Positions 1 through 11,380 of a stretch of 64,000 nt of DNA are shown piece by piece. The stretch lies in the NCBI RefSeq assembly GCF_036898095.1, contig NC_090746.1:115378063-115442062 (forward strand), in the 5' to 3' direction. A program made the position numbers and the translations under genes. The notes under the pieces are model-generated. The model made no database searches. It saw nothing but the letters and a program-made list of their open reading frames with translations, and was not told where the DNA came from. Numbering within the stretch: position 1 is the stretch's first letter; each line of letters opens with the position of its first letter. The stretch is from Palaemon carinicauda. Taxonomy: Eukaryota; Arthropoda; Malacostraca; Decapoda; Palaemonidae.

Positions 1-42
1 TTTGATGCCCTAAGCACGTGCTTATTTTTCTTAATCAATCCA

Positions 43-198
43 TTGTAAACTAACCATAACTCTGTTTATGGTGGCAGAATAGGTAATTCTTACAATAATC
101 CCCCTGCAAGTAACTGTCGAGTATTAGAAGCCAACTGTAACTATTGTAAACTAGCCCCAGTTTAAGGTGGCAGAATAGCTGGTTCTTAAAATAATCCA
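43..198. repeat. Imperfect tandem duplication, otherwise empty left edge (1-860)
   Basis: Two related blocks lie at 43-101 and 144-198. Both begin ttgtaaacta, share the core ggtggcagaata, and end in a run like ttcttacaataatcc, about 100 bp apart. No coding signal is seen anywhere in 1-860; the short minus-strand ORF covering this part only mirrors the duplication. I see nothing else in this stretch. Confidence 0.5.
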
Positions 199-867
199 TT
201 TGCGTGTTTAATAAAGCGATCCGTGAAGTGCCAGTTTTATAACTCATTTACTTGAAATCTTAAAACTTGTCACTGTAGTGCCTTAAGATAATTACAGGTA
301 GTCCTACATAATGGTAGCTAGATCTTGATGATAGCAATAACGGAGGTAGGCTTCTAATGACTTTTATCACCCAAACTTTTCGATTTTCAACAAACATTAT
401 CGAGATTTTACTAACTGTCGTAATGCTCTCTTAAATCATAGTCAGGAGAAAAATATCTTCGAGTTCACCGAACTGATCTAAAAGTAGAAATGTGCGGCAT
501 CTAATCACAGGATAAATACCTCTAAAAATTGATAATCCTATAAGTTCACCTGGGGTAATTTGCCAGCTCTTTCTACTTGGTTAATCTATCTGGATTAATA
601 TGCCAATTAGTTGTTTTTGATTCTACCATGTCATTTGTATGATTTATTTTTTATTCAAGAATATAATTCTTTGTTCCAAGGGTGATTTTGCTCATAGGTA
701 TGTGATCCGTGCAATCTGAATACAATACTTTATTTTAAATCTTTCATCTAATATCGCTGATATATCATTTTAAGGTGGTAGGCCATATTTCTCTTAAATA
801 ATTATCAGATAAAGGATAAGATGTCTGAATAAAGGATTAATACATCCTACAATTATGTGGTTCACGT

Positions 868-2624
868 ATGGCTAGAAATATGTATATATATGCCATGAAA
901 TGGCAAATATTTCATGGTATGGATGGTGTGAGAGCTGAGATGTTGAAGGAAGGGGGTGTGACTGTACATGAATTGTTGATGAGATTGTTTAATGTGTTTT
1001 GTGTTGTCAATGGTAACAGAAGATTGGGTTTGTGCGTGTATTGTACCACTATATAAGGGTAAAGGGAGATTTGCATGAGTGTTGTAATTCAAGGGGTATT
1101 AGTTTGTTGAGTGTAGTTGGAGAGGTGTATGGTAGAGTACTGATTAATAGGATTAAGGATAAAACAAGAGAATGCAATCTTAGGAGTACAGGGTGGTTTT
1201 AGAAGAGGTAGGGGTTGTATGAATAGGATTTTTAGTTAGGCAGATATGCGAGAAATATTTAGCTAAAGGTAAGGTGGTGTACAGTATGTTGCATTTATGG
1301 ATCTGGAGAAAGCGTATGAGTTGATAGGGAAGCAATGTGGAATGTGATGAGGTTATATGGAGTTGGTGGAAGGTTGTTGCAAGCAGTGAAAAGTTTCTAC
1401 AACGGTAGTAAAGCATGTGTTAGGATAGGAAATGAAGTGAGCGATTGGTTTCTGGTGAGGGGCTGAGACAGGGATGTCTGATGTCGCTGTGGTTGTTTAA
1501 CTTGTATGTAGGAGTGGTGAGAGAGGTGAATGCTAGAGTGCTGGGACAAGGATTGAAACTGGTAGACGAGAAGGATCATGAATGGGAGGCAAATCAGTTG
1601 TTTGAGGATGATACTGTACTGGTTGCGGACGTAGAAGAGAAGCTTGCCCGATTAGTGACAGAATTTGGAAGGGTATGTGAAAGAAGGAAGTTGAGAGTTA
1701 ATGTGGGTAAGAGTAAGGTTATGAGCTGTACGAGAAGGGAAGGTGGTGTGAGGTTGAATGTCATGTTGAATGGAGTTACTCGAGGTGGTGGATCAGTTTT
1801 AAGTACTTGGGTTTGTTGTTGCAGAAAATGGTGGAGTGGAAGCAGATGTACGTCAGAGTGAATGAAGGATGCAAAGTGGGGGGGGGGGGGGCAGTTAAGG
1901 GAGTAGTAAACAATAGAGGGTTGGGCATGAATGTAAAGAGTTATGTATGAGAAAGTGATTGTACCAACTGTGATGTATGGATCGGAGTTGTGGGGAATGA
2001 AAGTGACGGAAAGACAGAAATTGAGTGTTTGAGATTAAGTGTCTGAGCATGGCGGGTGTATCTTGAGTAGATAGGGTAAAGAACAAAGTAGTGAGGGTGA
2101 GAAAAGGTGTAAGAAATGAGTTAGAAGCTAGAGTGGATATGAATGTGTTGTGGTGGTTTGGCCATGTTGAGAGAATGGAAAATGGCTGTCTACTAAAGAA
2201 GGTGATGAATGCAAGAGTTGATGGGAGAAGTAAAAGAGGAAGGCCAAGGTTTCCGTGGATGGATGGAGTGAAGGAAGCTCTGGGTGATAGGAGGATAGAT
2301 GTGAGAGGGGCAAGAGAGCGTGCTAGAAATAGGAATGAATGGCTAGTGATTGTGACTCTGTTCCGGTAGGCCCTGCTGCTTCCTCCGGTTCCTTGGTTGA
2401 CCGCGGAGGTGGTAGCAGTAGGGGATTTAGCATTATGAAGCTTCGTGTGGTGGATAACGGGGGAGGGTGGGCTGTGGCACCCTAACAGTACCAGCCGAAC
2501 TCGGTTGAGTCCCTTGTTAGGCTGGGAGGAACATAGAGAGTAGAGGTCCCCTTTTTTGTTTCATTTGTTTGATGTCGGCTACCCCCCAAAATTGGGGGAA
2601 ATGCCTTGGTATATGCATGTATGA
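868..2624 (+). mobile_element. Decayed non-LTR retrotransposon (LINE), RT and 3' end, copy A
   Basis: Pieces of a non-LTR reverse transcriptase follow one another in changing frames. A palm-entry block GMDGVRAEMLKEGG lies near 916. Then comes GLRQGCLMS near 1460. The catalytic block appears as LFEDDTVLVAD near 1598, where LFADD is expected, so the first position of the metal-binding pair is altered. VCERRKLRVNVGKSKVM follows. The C-terminal tail WWFGHVERMENG is at 2149 and the GRSKRGRPRFPWMDGVKEA block at 2220-2280. Frameshifts and stops (for example around 1057, 1440 and 1860, next to a G run at 1879) show it is dead. The 3' UTR contains ttgggggaaatgcc and ends near 2624 in an atgcatgta tail. 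The same 3' end recurs at 41006-41340, and an inverted copy lies at 19938-20727. Clade not assigned. Confidence 0.85.
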
Positions 2625-2844
2625 AATGAATTACTTTTCTTGGACAGAGGTCATGTAATTTTGATACCACAACCAATCAAGAATATTACCTCTTATGCCA
2701 GTAGAATCATACTCATGTTAAATGGCTTACAGGCCAAGAAAAATTAACCCATGGATTGACGCCCACTTCATTTTTAAAGAAGGAATATTTTTAAAAACTA
2801 TGGCAAAACTTTAGGTCAAGTTAATTTTTAGTTCTGATATAAGG

Positions 2845-2927
2845 TACAGTTGGCTCCAAGAATTCCGGTACACAATACCACAGACTACCTACGGTACTGT
2901 GTATCGAAATTCTTGGAGGCAACTGTA
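2845..2927. mobile_element. 79-bp foldback, Tc1/mariner-like mini-element
   Basis: Nearly the whole unit is two inverted arms of about 30 bases: CAGTTGGCTCCAAGAATTCC at 2847 and, inverted at the right end, CAGTTGCCTCCAAGAATTTC. Both ends start CAGT and are flanked by TA (2845-2846 and 2926-2927), as in Tc1/mariner insertions. There is no coding capacity, so it would be a minimal non-autonomous derivative. The class is inferred from the ends only. Confidence 0.6.
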
Positions 2928-3080
2928 CAATAAAATAATCTTTATTACCAAAGCATTCTTTAAAAATATTGCTTACAGTTCCCCATTAGAATTTTTCATG
3001 GCAAAGGAAACAATTAAATCTTACCTAGCAGTATTTTATGGCAAAGCAAACAGAAATGAATCTTACCTGGTGATATCTTG

Positions 3081-3462
3081 GGCTGGGCGCTAGGGTTGAG
3101 GTCGTGGGCTGGGCGCTAGGGTTGAGGTCGTGGGCTGGGCGCTAGGGTTGAGGTCGTGGGCTGGGCGCTAGGGTTGAGGTCGTGGGCTGGGCGCTAGGGT
3201 TGAGGTCGTGGGCTGGGCGCTAGGGTTGAGGTCGTGGGCTGGGCGCTAGGGTTGAGGTCGTGGGCTGGGCGCTAGGGTTGAGGTCGTGGGCTGGGCGCTA
3301 GGGTTGAGGTCGTGGGCTGGGCGCTAGGGTTGAGGTCGTGGGCTGGGCGCTAGGGTTGAGGTCGTGGGCTGGGCGCTAGGGTTGAGGTCGTGGGCTGGGC
3401 GCTAGGGTTGAGGTCGTGGGCTGGGCGCTAGGGTTGAGGTCGTGGGCTGGGCGCTAGGGTTG
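3081..3462. repeat. 26-bp minisatellite, 14.7 copies
   Basis: The unit ggctgggcgctagggttgag plus gtcgtg (26 bp) is repeated 14 times with a last partial unit of 18 bases. I see no variation between copies, so the array is young or being homogenised. Each unit has three GGG runs, so the + strand has G-quadruplex potential. There are no spacers, so it is not a CRISPR-like array. The unit is much richer in GC than the flanks. Confidence 0.95.
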
Positions 3463-3893
3463 CACATGCTACATTAAAGTTTACTTGTGGCCTACAGGAT
3501 CAGCACCATTTGAACTTCTCGGCGTGACCAGCCATTGGACTTGGAACACACACTCCAATTAGACCAATTTACACTCTGATAAGAGCTCTTGCATCTGCGA
3601 ATGCAGTCATTAAATGTGCTCAATTCTCACGAGAACAAGCACTCGCATTAGCTCCTGCTACCTGTGCTCTTACCTTACAGGTTCTTCCAGTATGAACATA
3701 GTTTCCCCTCCCTGGAAGTTCGACTTTCTCCTTATGGAAGAGTGAGAGGCAGTGAGCATCTTCCCATTGTACAACCCAAACAGTAGTAGTCACCATATCT
3801 CCATTACATGACCAAAAGTATCCCTTCTAAGATTATGATACTGGTTAAAATGTAATTCTAGGTTGAGTGATGGTGCTTGCCCCTTTTTCCTCT

Positions 3894-4104
3894 CTACTCT
3901 CTCGAGGTATAGCTGTAGGAATCCTATATAGCTGGACATGGATACAGGCAAGCTTCTCCTTCAGCCAGCAGCTTATCTATTTTACTAAATAGTTTTTCTA
4001 CTACTCTCTCGTGGTTTAGCTGTAGGAATCCTATATAGCTGGACAGATACAGGCAAGCATCACCTTCAGCCAGCAGCTTATTTATTTTACTAAATAGTTT
4101 TTCT
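3894..4104. repeat. Two-copy tandem duplication, about 107 bp
   Basis: Copies at 3894-4000 and 4001-4104 both begin ctactctctcg, then share tagctgtaggaatcctatat and later ttcagccagcagctta. On the - strand the duplication encodes a repeated LFSKI-KLLAEG-ACLY stretch in a 71-codon ORF. I do not recognise it and regard it as a by-product of the duplication. Around it, 3463-4850 holds no gene I can support. Its 4370-4620 part has a motif, tatataaacaaacctgagtc, that resembles termini of DIRS-type elements but is unpaired. Confidence 0.7.
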
Positions 4105-4864
4105 ATCTTCATTACGAGGGGGAGGAAGGATATGTACAATTAAACGCACAATTTGTTTATCACTTAGGTCACGAACTGATTAGTCCAAAGATAGGAAGTT
4201 TGTTCTGCAACAGCCTTGTTTTCCTGCGCGTAAACCTGACAGTACATTTGATCCTGTTCACAAGGGGTCGTGGATGTGATTATCCACATATCAGGTCCGA
4301 GATGAACAGTCCCAGGATGTTAAACCAGCTAGTTAGGCAAATAGACTTCTGCTCACAAGGCCGAATCTCGTAATTAAAGGACAAAGATTTTTATTACTGT
4401 AGTGTAGGAACAAATCACATTGTAAGATTTATTTTTACTTACTATATAAACAAACCTGAGTCCTTTGACTTAACTTCTTGCCGTCACCTCCTCCAAAAGT
4501 TCCTGAAAGTCACATGCAATCAAATGTCTGTTCAGTGCACCAGCAAAAAGGTGATAAGCCTACTTCCTCGGTGCCGGCTGGTAACTACCAATGTCAATTA
4601 ACGCCTAGTTAAATGGTAGTTCTAGCTTCGCTAATAGTCTCCTAATTAAAGACCTCAGATTTGTATGATTATGAAAAACTCAAACTATTTTAAACATTTT
4701 ATATTTTATTTGAAGTATTTTAACCATCCTCCAAGCAAGGTGGATGATTCACCTGTTGGATACACACAAATCACTTTGAAATGCCTATACACTGGACAGC
4801 ATACTCCTGTTGCACCTCTATGCACAGGAAGTTACTAGGTAGACAGAAATACTGTCTCACACTT

Positions 4865-5233
4865 CTGTATAACTTAATTCAGCCGATCACATCTGTGTCT
4901 GCTCCAAACAGATATAACTAATTAGGTGACTAATTATCTTACCCTCATTGATTGTGACCAACCGACAATTGGACCAAAAAGTCTCATCAAGATTGAGTTA
5001 ATAAAATTAAGGAAATCTCGATAAAGAATGAAACTAAAGCACAATACCTGCAGACTTTTTGGAACGAACGGTCTTCAAAATCTTTAGCCCTGACGGCTTT
5101 AACTGTTTAACAGGTAACTGCTTGTCAATTAGAAAATTGACAGTTGGTCACGTGGTCCTCTATCCCTCCCCCACTAATGGTGGGGAGGGGGGGGGGGCAT
5201 CCCTCCACCAACCAGTTATTGAGCCATTCTTTA
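4865..5233. repeat. DIRS left inverted terminal repeat
   Basis: Runs from ctgtataacttaattcagcc to gagccattcttta and is matched in inverted orientation by 11381-11739 with small differences. Landmarks shared by both are ccgacaattggaccaaaaag and ggtcacgtgg. It contains a hairpin of C and G runs (ccctcccccac...gtggggaggg, near 5164-5190), and here the G run is expanded to 12 or more. It is 369 bp against 359 bp for the right copy, mostly because of this run. The Gag frame starts about 140 bp inside it, so a promoter in or near the repeat is expected by analogy. Confidence 0.93.
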
Positions 5234-5375
5234 TTCATCTGTTGTCACAGAAGCACGTTTGTGCTTTCGCTCCAACATTCTGATATAATTGATTTCTTTT
5301 TGGTTTTGTTAACGACTACACCTTGGATTTGTCGTCTTCAAGTGATTTTGGATCCTTTGATGGTGTTAGTGATTT

Positions 5376-7847
5376 ATGATTATGCCATCTGACTCTGAGA
5401 CTCGACGCTCCTGCACTAATTGTTCGACTAGGATAAGTAGAAAGTTTGCCTTTGATACTCATTCTCTTTGTCAGTCATGTAGGGGTATTAAGTGTGACAT
5501 TAATGTAACTTGTAGTGTAAGGGTTGGTCTAAAGAAGACCGTAAGTTATATGTTAAGCATATGGATTCTTTAGCCAAGAAACGTAGTAGTTATAAGTCGA
5601 GTAAGACCACGAAGAGTGGCCTACCGGAGGACGAGGTTAGGTCTTCTCCTTCCCAGGAGATTAGTTCAGCCTTAGGAGAGGGGGTAGATCCTCCGAAGGA
5701 CAATGTCCCTGTAGGAGGGGTTAGTAGTTTTAGCTCCTCGATAGATGTTGCCTGGTCCGTTTCTCCTGCTACAACGGTTACCGCCGAGTGTTCTAATGCT
5801 TTTATAAGTTGTCTTGAGAAAGTGCAAGCTATTTGGGAGGCAAAGTTCTCAAAGGTGAGGACATTTCCTCTTTAGTGAATTGCTTTAATTCTTTAAATGT
5901 CCCTGTATTGCCTTCCAGCTCTGCACCTGCCCTTGGTATGCCAGTCGCTGAGGCGAGCGGACACCGTGAGGTGATCCCCTCCCCAAAGCAGGGCAGGTCG
6001 CAGGTCCAGTTCGCCATCACCCCTGATGGGTGTATGAGCAACTTGGACGAAGAAACTCCATCGCTACTTCGTTCTCCCCATCGTCAGCGAGGGAGCACCC
6101 CGACACCGTTGCAAGCTCCTTTATCTTCAGACCCAGAGAGGTCAAGATTTCGTTCTCCTAATTGTTGACGAGGGAGCTCCCCTGCGCCTTCGCAGGACCA
6201 TGAACCTTCAGACCCAGTGAAGTCTCCTCCGCGTTCCAGTCGCAGGAAAGATTCTCCTAGAAGCTCGTCTCGCAGTAGGAGGCATACCTCTCATCAGTCC
6301 AACTCAAGCATGTCTCCCGAGGGTAGATCCACATCGAGACCCTATCATAGTCTTATCTCATCACTCTTCAAGCCGCACACCCGGACTCTCATCCCTCAGA
6401 TCCCTGAGGGACTCCTCTGACCGAAGGTCCAGAAGCCAGTCTTCAAGGAGAAGCAACCGGAGTTGGTCCCATCATTCCCCAGACCACCTTTCTCCTTATT
6501 CCAGGTCTCATTGGAAGGACCAGAGACCTAGCAGTTCATCTGTTAGATCCCACCATAGATCTCCTTCTAAACATTCTCGTCGTTCCTTATCCAGTAGTAC
6601 TGGGAGACGTCTCTCCCCAAGCCATTCCCCTTCCAGGAGTAGACGTCTTTCGTCTACCAGAAGCCCCAGATCTTTGCAACGTTCTCAGCCAAGGACCCGG
6701 CATGATCACAGGTCTCCTTCTACAGGTTCCTCACCCAATGATGGAGATGCAGAATTCTCCAGGAGACTTTGGGCAGCAGCGGAGAAATTTAGAATTCTTC
6801 AGGATGACGAGATGGATGACACAGCTCTTGAAACTTTGATCCCTAATTCCTTCAGGGAATTGATTAGTCTTTCAGAGAATGCCTTCCCAGAGAGTGTTCG
6901 GCAAGTGAAGGAGGTTCCTGCTTCCTCTAAGCCCCCCCTGAATCGTTTTGTTCAGGGTCTGGAGAAGCAGAAGTTTGACAGAAATAACCAAATGGACCCC
7001 ATCAGAACCCTTAGAATTAGCTCGCCAGGGAGTCTGGAAACGAGCAAAGGAAAGATGTCAGGCCGGACGCATTCCATACCCCACCATCGCTCTAGGCAAG
7101 ACCAAGAGTTACCTGCAGCTGGAAGAAGATTCTTACGGTCCAGCTCCCACCACTCTCAACCCCTCCTTTGAGGACGTGTTACCCTCACGAGTGAAGGGTG
7201 AACGTGCCTTGGTTGGTATCACTGTAGAAGAGTGCAAGAGACTGGAAGCCTCCATTAGAAGAATACAGGAGGTTGGGAACATGCTGGCCTGGCTGTGGTA
7301 TGTTTTGACAGCTTTTCTGAAGGAACCTTCTTTCCTCACAACGCATCGACCTCTCTACCTACAGATAGTCAGGTCTATTGGGCGCTGCCTTGAGGACCAG
7401 CTGAAAGAGGCTACTTTCCACGAGGCTTACCTGACTGGTAAAAGAAGGGCCCATTATCTCAGCAGAGCCCCTGCTTCTCTCTCCATACGTCATAAAGATC
7501 TACTAAGGGAATCGCAGATGTTTGGACATCACCTTTTTGAACCTGCTATTCTGGAGGATGTTCTCTCTCGAGCCCAACTGTCTTCCAAGATGTGGAAGGA
7601 AGATATGTTAAATGACTTATTAAAGAAATCACTTTCATTTAAGCCGCAACAGAAACAGCCCTACCCTCAGAGGGATTCGGGCAAACGCCCTATTCCTTAG
7701 CAAGGAGGTCGAGGAAATGATAATAGATATGGGAAGAAGCAGAAGTCCAAAGTTGCTGCTTCATCAAACTTCCAAGCCAGGAAGCAGGACAAGAAGAAGG
7801 ACTTTAGGTCCTCACAGAACCCTGTCCCAAAGGGTTTTCAGAAATAG
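5376..7847 (+). pseudogene. DIRS ORF1 (Gag-like), frameshifted
   Basis: The likely structural nucleocapsid-type protein of the element. It opens with a cysteine-rich block (CTNCSTR ... LCQSCRG ... C, codons about 12-45), continues through a long Ser/Arg-rich region (about 6200-6720; many SR and RS pairs) and ends in a more ordered domain (6780-7700; for example LWAAAEKFRILQDDEMDD and VGITVEECKRLEASIRRI). The reading frame has to be followed through at least four shifts, near 5519, 5840, 6420 and 7000, and it crosses a TGA at 6166-6168 and a TAG at 7698-7700. After the latter the same frame runs on through QGGRGNDNRYGKKQK to a final TAG at 7845-7847. The 6168 stop occurs where neighbouring repeats read CGA, so CpG decay fits. 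Function by family; no detectable protease. Confidence 0.8.
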
Positions 7848-9812
7848 GGGCCAGTTCCTTCACACGAACACGTACAAGTGGTTTGCTGCTTACAACATCA
7901 TTGGCAGGCTTGGGAGGCCCTGAATTCGGACCCTTGGGTGACCATCGTACTAAGGGAGGGGTACAGGATACCTCTCAAGTCTCAACCACCCTTGACCAGT
8001 CATTCGCCACCATCCATCAGTTACTCCGGCAGGTCCGTAAAGCAACAAGCGCTCAGGGAGGAGATGCTTCAGCTGAAGTACAAAGGGGCCATAGAGCTAG
8101 CCCCGCCCAACTCCTGGAGTTTTCACAGCCACATGTTTGTGGTGACGAAAGCTTCAGGAGGGTGGAGACCCATCATCGATCTCTCTATCCTCAACTCCTT
8201 CGTAGAGATTACGAAGTTCAAGATGGAGACTCCGAAGACGGTTCTTCTAGCTATAAGGGAAGAGGACTGGTTCTTTACCATCGACCTCCAGGATGCTTAT
8301 CTCCAAGTCCCAATTCATCAGGACTCTCGCCATCTTCTGCGCTTCTGCTGGGGAGAGGAGACTTGGCAGTTCAAGTGTCTGCTTCGGACTGGCAACGGCT
8401 CCTCAGGTCTTCACCAGGATTATGGCCCCAGTTGCAGCCAAATTCCACCGGATGGGTATTCGGATGTGCCGCTATCTGGACGACTGGCTCTTCCTATCTC
8501 CTTCCCTTCAGGAAGCTCTTCGTGTGAAGGAATTGGTCCTGGATCTTTGCAGGACTCTTGGAATAAAGATATACTAAAAGAAGTCTGCTCTCACACCATC
8601 TCAACAGAAGACTTATTTGGGAATGAAGATTGTATCTCCTCTCTTAAGGGTCTTCCCGTCTCAAGAGAGGAAAGACAACCTCAGGAGAATTATAGAGGAG
8701 TTCTTGTTACTTCCAACCCCAAGAGTTTCTCTATGGATGAGCCTTCTAGGCCACCTTGCTTCTCTCACGTTACTAGTTCCCAACGGAAGACGCCGTATGA
8801 GGGATCTTCAATTTACATTGAGACAACATTGGGACTGGCAGGACAACACCAAACAAATTCAGTGGACAGCACGCAGTCAGGAGGATCTTCTTTGGTGGTC
8901 CCAGGAGATACACTTGAATGCAGGACTGTCTCTCAAAGTCCTCGAACCTACGCTTGTTCTGCATACAGACGCTTCAGACATGGGATGGGGAGCTTTTCTA
9001 GAGCAGGAGAGTATTGCTCGTTTATGGACTCCTTCCCAGATTTCCAGGTCCATAAACTGGAGAGAACTCAAGGCAATCAGGGAGGCTCTTCTCCACTTCA
9101 CTCCTCTGTGTACATCCGAAGTAGTCGCAGTGTATGCAGACAACTCCACCGCGATCTCCTATTTGAAGAAGGAAGGAGGAACAAAGTCTCGACCTTCTCG
9201 CTCAGATCCTCCAGTGGGCAGAGGATCACAACGTTATTCTCAGACCTCAATTCATTCCGGGAAAGAAGAATGTCATTGCGGATGCTCTGAGCAGGGGGGG
9301 ACCAGGTGCTAGGTTCCGAATGGACCCTTTGTCAGGAGGTAGTAGATCGCCTTGTTCACCTTTGGCCAGCAAACATAGACCTGTTTGCAAATGCGTTAAA
9401 TTTCAGTCTTCCAGCATATTTCAGCCCTCAGACAGATCCTCAATCTGCAGGGGTCAACGCTATGCTTCAAGACTGGAGGGACCTACAGACTTATGCCTTT
9501 CCACCATTAGGGATGATAGACCAGGTCTTACACAAATTTCAGTCATCGCAGAGGTGCACAATAACCCTGGTAGCCCCGTTCTGGCCTCAGAAAGAATGGT
9601 TTGCAAGACTCCTAGAACTTTCCATAGACATTCCAAGGAGGTTGCCTGTCAGGTACGACCTCTTAGCCAACCTCACTTCCACAGGTTCCACCTTCGACTG
9701 TCCTCGTTACTTCTAACCGCCTGGAGACTGTCAAGCGTTTCGCTAGAGCGAGGGGAGTATCTTCAGCAGTGGCTGAACAGCTCACCAAGGCACGAAGACA
9801 CTCTACCAATTT
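7848..9812 (+). pseudogene. DIRS reverse transcriptase and RNase H, frameshifted
   Basis: Follows ORF1 in the same frame. The RT begins with WQAWEALNSDPWV and VLREGYRIPL, then GGWRPIIDLSILNSFV and a first catalytic region DWFFTIDLQDAYLQVP (about 8265-8315). The YLDD active site is at 8473-8484 in another frame. An in-frame TAA lies at 8575-8577. RNase H follows with D in HTDAS (8968-8970), E in WRELKAI (9064-9066) and D in YADNSTA (9139-9141), so three acidic ligands are still present. After a shift near 9185 the block FIPGKKNVIADALSR is readable. Then 9306-9716 carries the DIRS C-terminal region DLFANALNFSLPAYFSP and FWPQKEWFARLLEL. Shifts near 8380, 9185, 9305 and 9660 make it inactive. Confidence 0.88.
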
Positions 9813-10754
9813 GAACTACCAGCGTAAGTGGGTAGTTTATAGAGGTTGGTGTAAGAGGAACCGCCACACTTCTTCTAGACCTACAGTTCCAAAGATTGCG
9901 GATTTCCTTCTTTATCTACGGAAGGAGAGAAAGCTTTCAGTGTCGGCCGTTAAAGCTTATAAGTCGGCACTAGCCTCTGTGTTTAGGCTGTCTTTTGGTG
10001 AGGTTTTTGAGGACCCTATTCTCTCTGACCTGATCAGATTTGAGATTGAGGTTCCCAAGATTTCCATTAGTCCTCCCATGTGGGACTTGAATGTGGTTCT
10101 CAAGCTTCTAGCTGGGGCTCCCTTTGAACCTCTCAGGTTAGCTTCTCTACAAGACTTGACTACCAAGACTCTTTTCTTGGTTACTTTAGCTACAGCCAAG
10201 AGACTGGGAGAGATACAAGCCATCTCTGCTTCTGTAGGAACAAGAGGAAAGGACATGGTCCTTACGTACCTTCCAGAATTCAGAGCCAAGACGGAATCAG
10301 AGTCCAACCCTCTTCCCAGAGTTTCTTCTTTCCTCTTTAAGTGAAACTGTTGGGCATCTGGAAGAGGAGAGACTGTACTGCCCAGTGAGAACCTTACGCT
10401 ATTTTCTTGCCAGAACCAAGGCTATCCCTCAGACCCCGGGCTCTCTTCGTCTCCCCTAAACTAGTCGAAGGCCATGACGAAAAATTGTTTTTCTTTATCA
10501 GGAGACTCATAGCAAAGGCTTCTCCCCAATCTTTATCAGGCTGTGCATCCAAGAAGGGAAGAGGTACCCACAGTCTGAGGGGTTATTCCACGTCTCTTTC
10601 TTTTTGGAAGAACTCTTCATTGAAGTCAGTCCTGAACGCTGCTCTATGGAAAGGGAATACAGTTTTTGCTTCCCACTACCTCAAGGACGTGGAGTTGGTG
10701 TATGACAACATAAGATCTCTCGGTCCAATTGTCGCAGCTGGAGAAATTGGGTAA
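9769..10754 (+). pseudogene. DIRS tyrosine recombinase, one frameshift
   Basis: The integrating enzyme of the element. The first part (9769-10344) has the N-terminal core-binding domain (KIADFLLYLRKERKLSVSAV, KAYKSALASVFRL) and the start of the catalytic domain (LVTLATAKRLGEIQAIS, where the first catalytic Arg follows Lys). A shift just before or at the 10344 stop moves the frame to 10407-10754. There the H-x-x-R pair is in HSLRGYSTS (His 10569-10571, Arg 10578-10580), and the likely nucleophilic Tyr is in ASHYLKD (TAC 10677-10679). All hallmark residues appear retained, so decay is mild. No chromodomain or methylase domain is seen after it. Confidence 0.87.
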
Positions 10755-11231
10755 ACATCTACTTGGCCTTCTACCCTAAATACTTAGTGTATGTAAGGAA
10801 GAATGAAAGGCATGAATGAGATGGGATATGAATAAGGGCTCACTCCGTGCGAATAAAACCTCGCGTAGGCAGGTTGTATAAATGCATGAGAGGAAGTAGG
10901 GTAGTGACGGCCCATCGGGGGCCTACACCTACCTTACTTCAGAGACATATGACTAAACTAACGGACTTAACAGACGTATGCAAATTGTTGATACAAGGTT
11001 AGGAACTTAGTTTAGATTAGGGTAGTTAGTCGACTAGGCGTTAAGACTGCCCCAGCCATGACTGAACTTGACTGTTGGGATCCAGTTCACTGCAACACAT
11101 GGAGATGTCCTATATCAGTCAAGGTAACTACTGAGGTCCTCTCAGGTCTGTTTGTATTCTTTAAAGATTACTTAATCATATCAGCTGTTTATATTTCTAC
11201 TTATGCCCTCCATCCAGGATAAATGCTGGTA
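10755..11231 (+). other. DIRS 3' non-coding region
   Basis: No reading frame of note lies between the recombinase stop and the internal complementary region. The stretch has an unremarkable base composition and includes an aataaa at 10853-10858 that could serve as a polyadenylation signal. Confidence 0.45.
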
Positions 11232-11324
11232 ATCGGCTGAATTAAGTTATACAGGTTAAGTGTGAGACAAATGAATTTTTAAATTTAAAATTAATTTTCG
11301 AACACTTACCTGTATAACTTAATG
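11232..11324. repeat. DIRS internal complementary region (ICR)
   Basis: Read in reverse complement, this block joins the two outer tips of the element. It first gives the right tip (ttaagttatacaggtaagtg ... aaattcattt, as at 11726-11780), then directly the left tip (gtctcacactt ... ctgtataacttaattcagcc, as at 4854-4884). This is the feature used in the DIRS circular-intermediate model to template the joined ends. It also fixes the borders of the element to within a base or two. Confidence 0.92.
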
Positions 11325-11380
11325 GAAGACCCTTCCCACCTCCCCACATTATCATAAGCAGCTTTACGACAATATATTCT

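Noticed and set aside
3081..3462. CRISPR-like or telomere-like array
   Set aside because: Units are joined without spacers, and the ctagggttgagg core is not a telomere repeat. The genome is eukaryotic.
5059..5392. Short ORFs at the start of the DIRS element
   Set aside because: They lie in the inverted terminal repeat and are not present as an ORF in its right copy.
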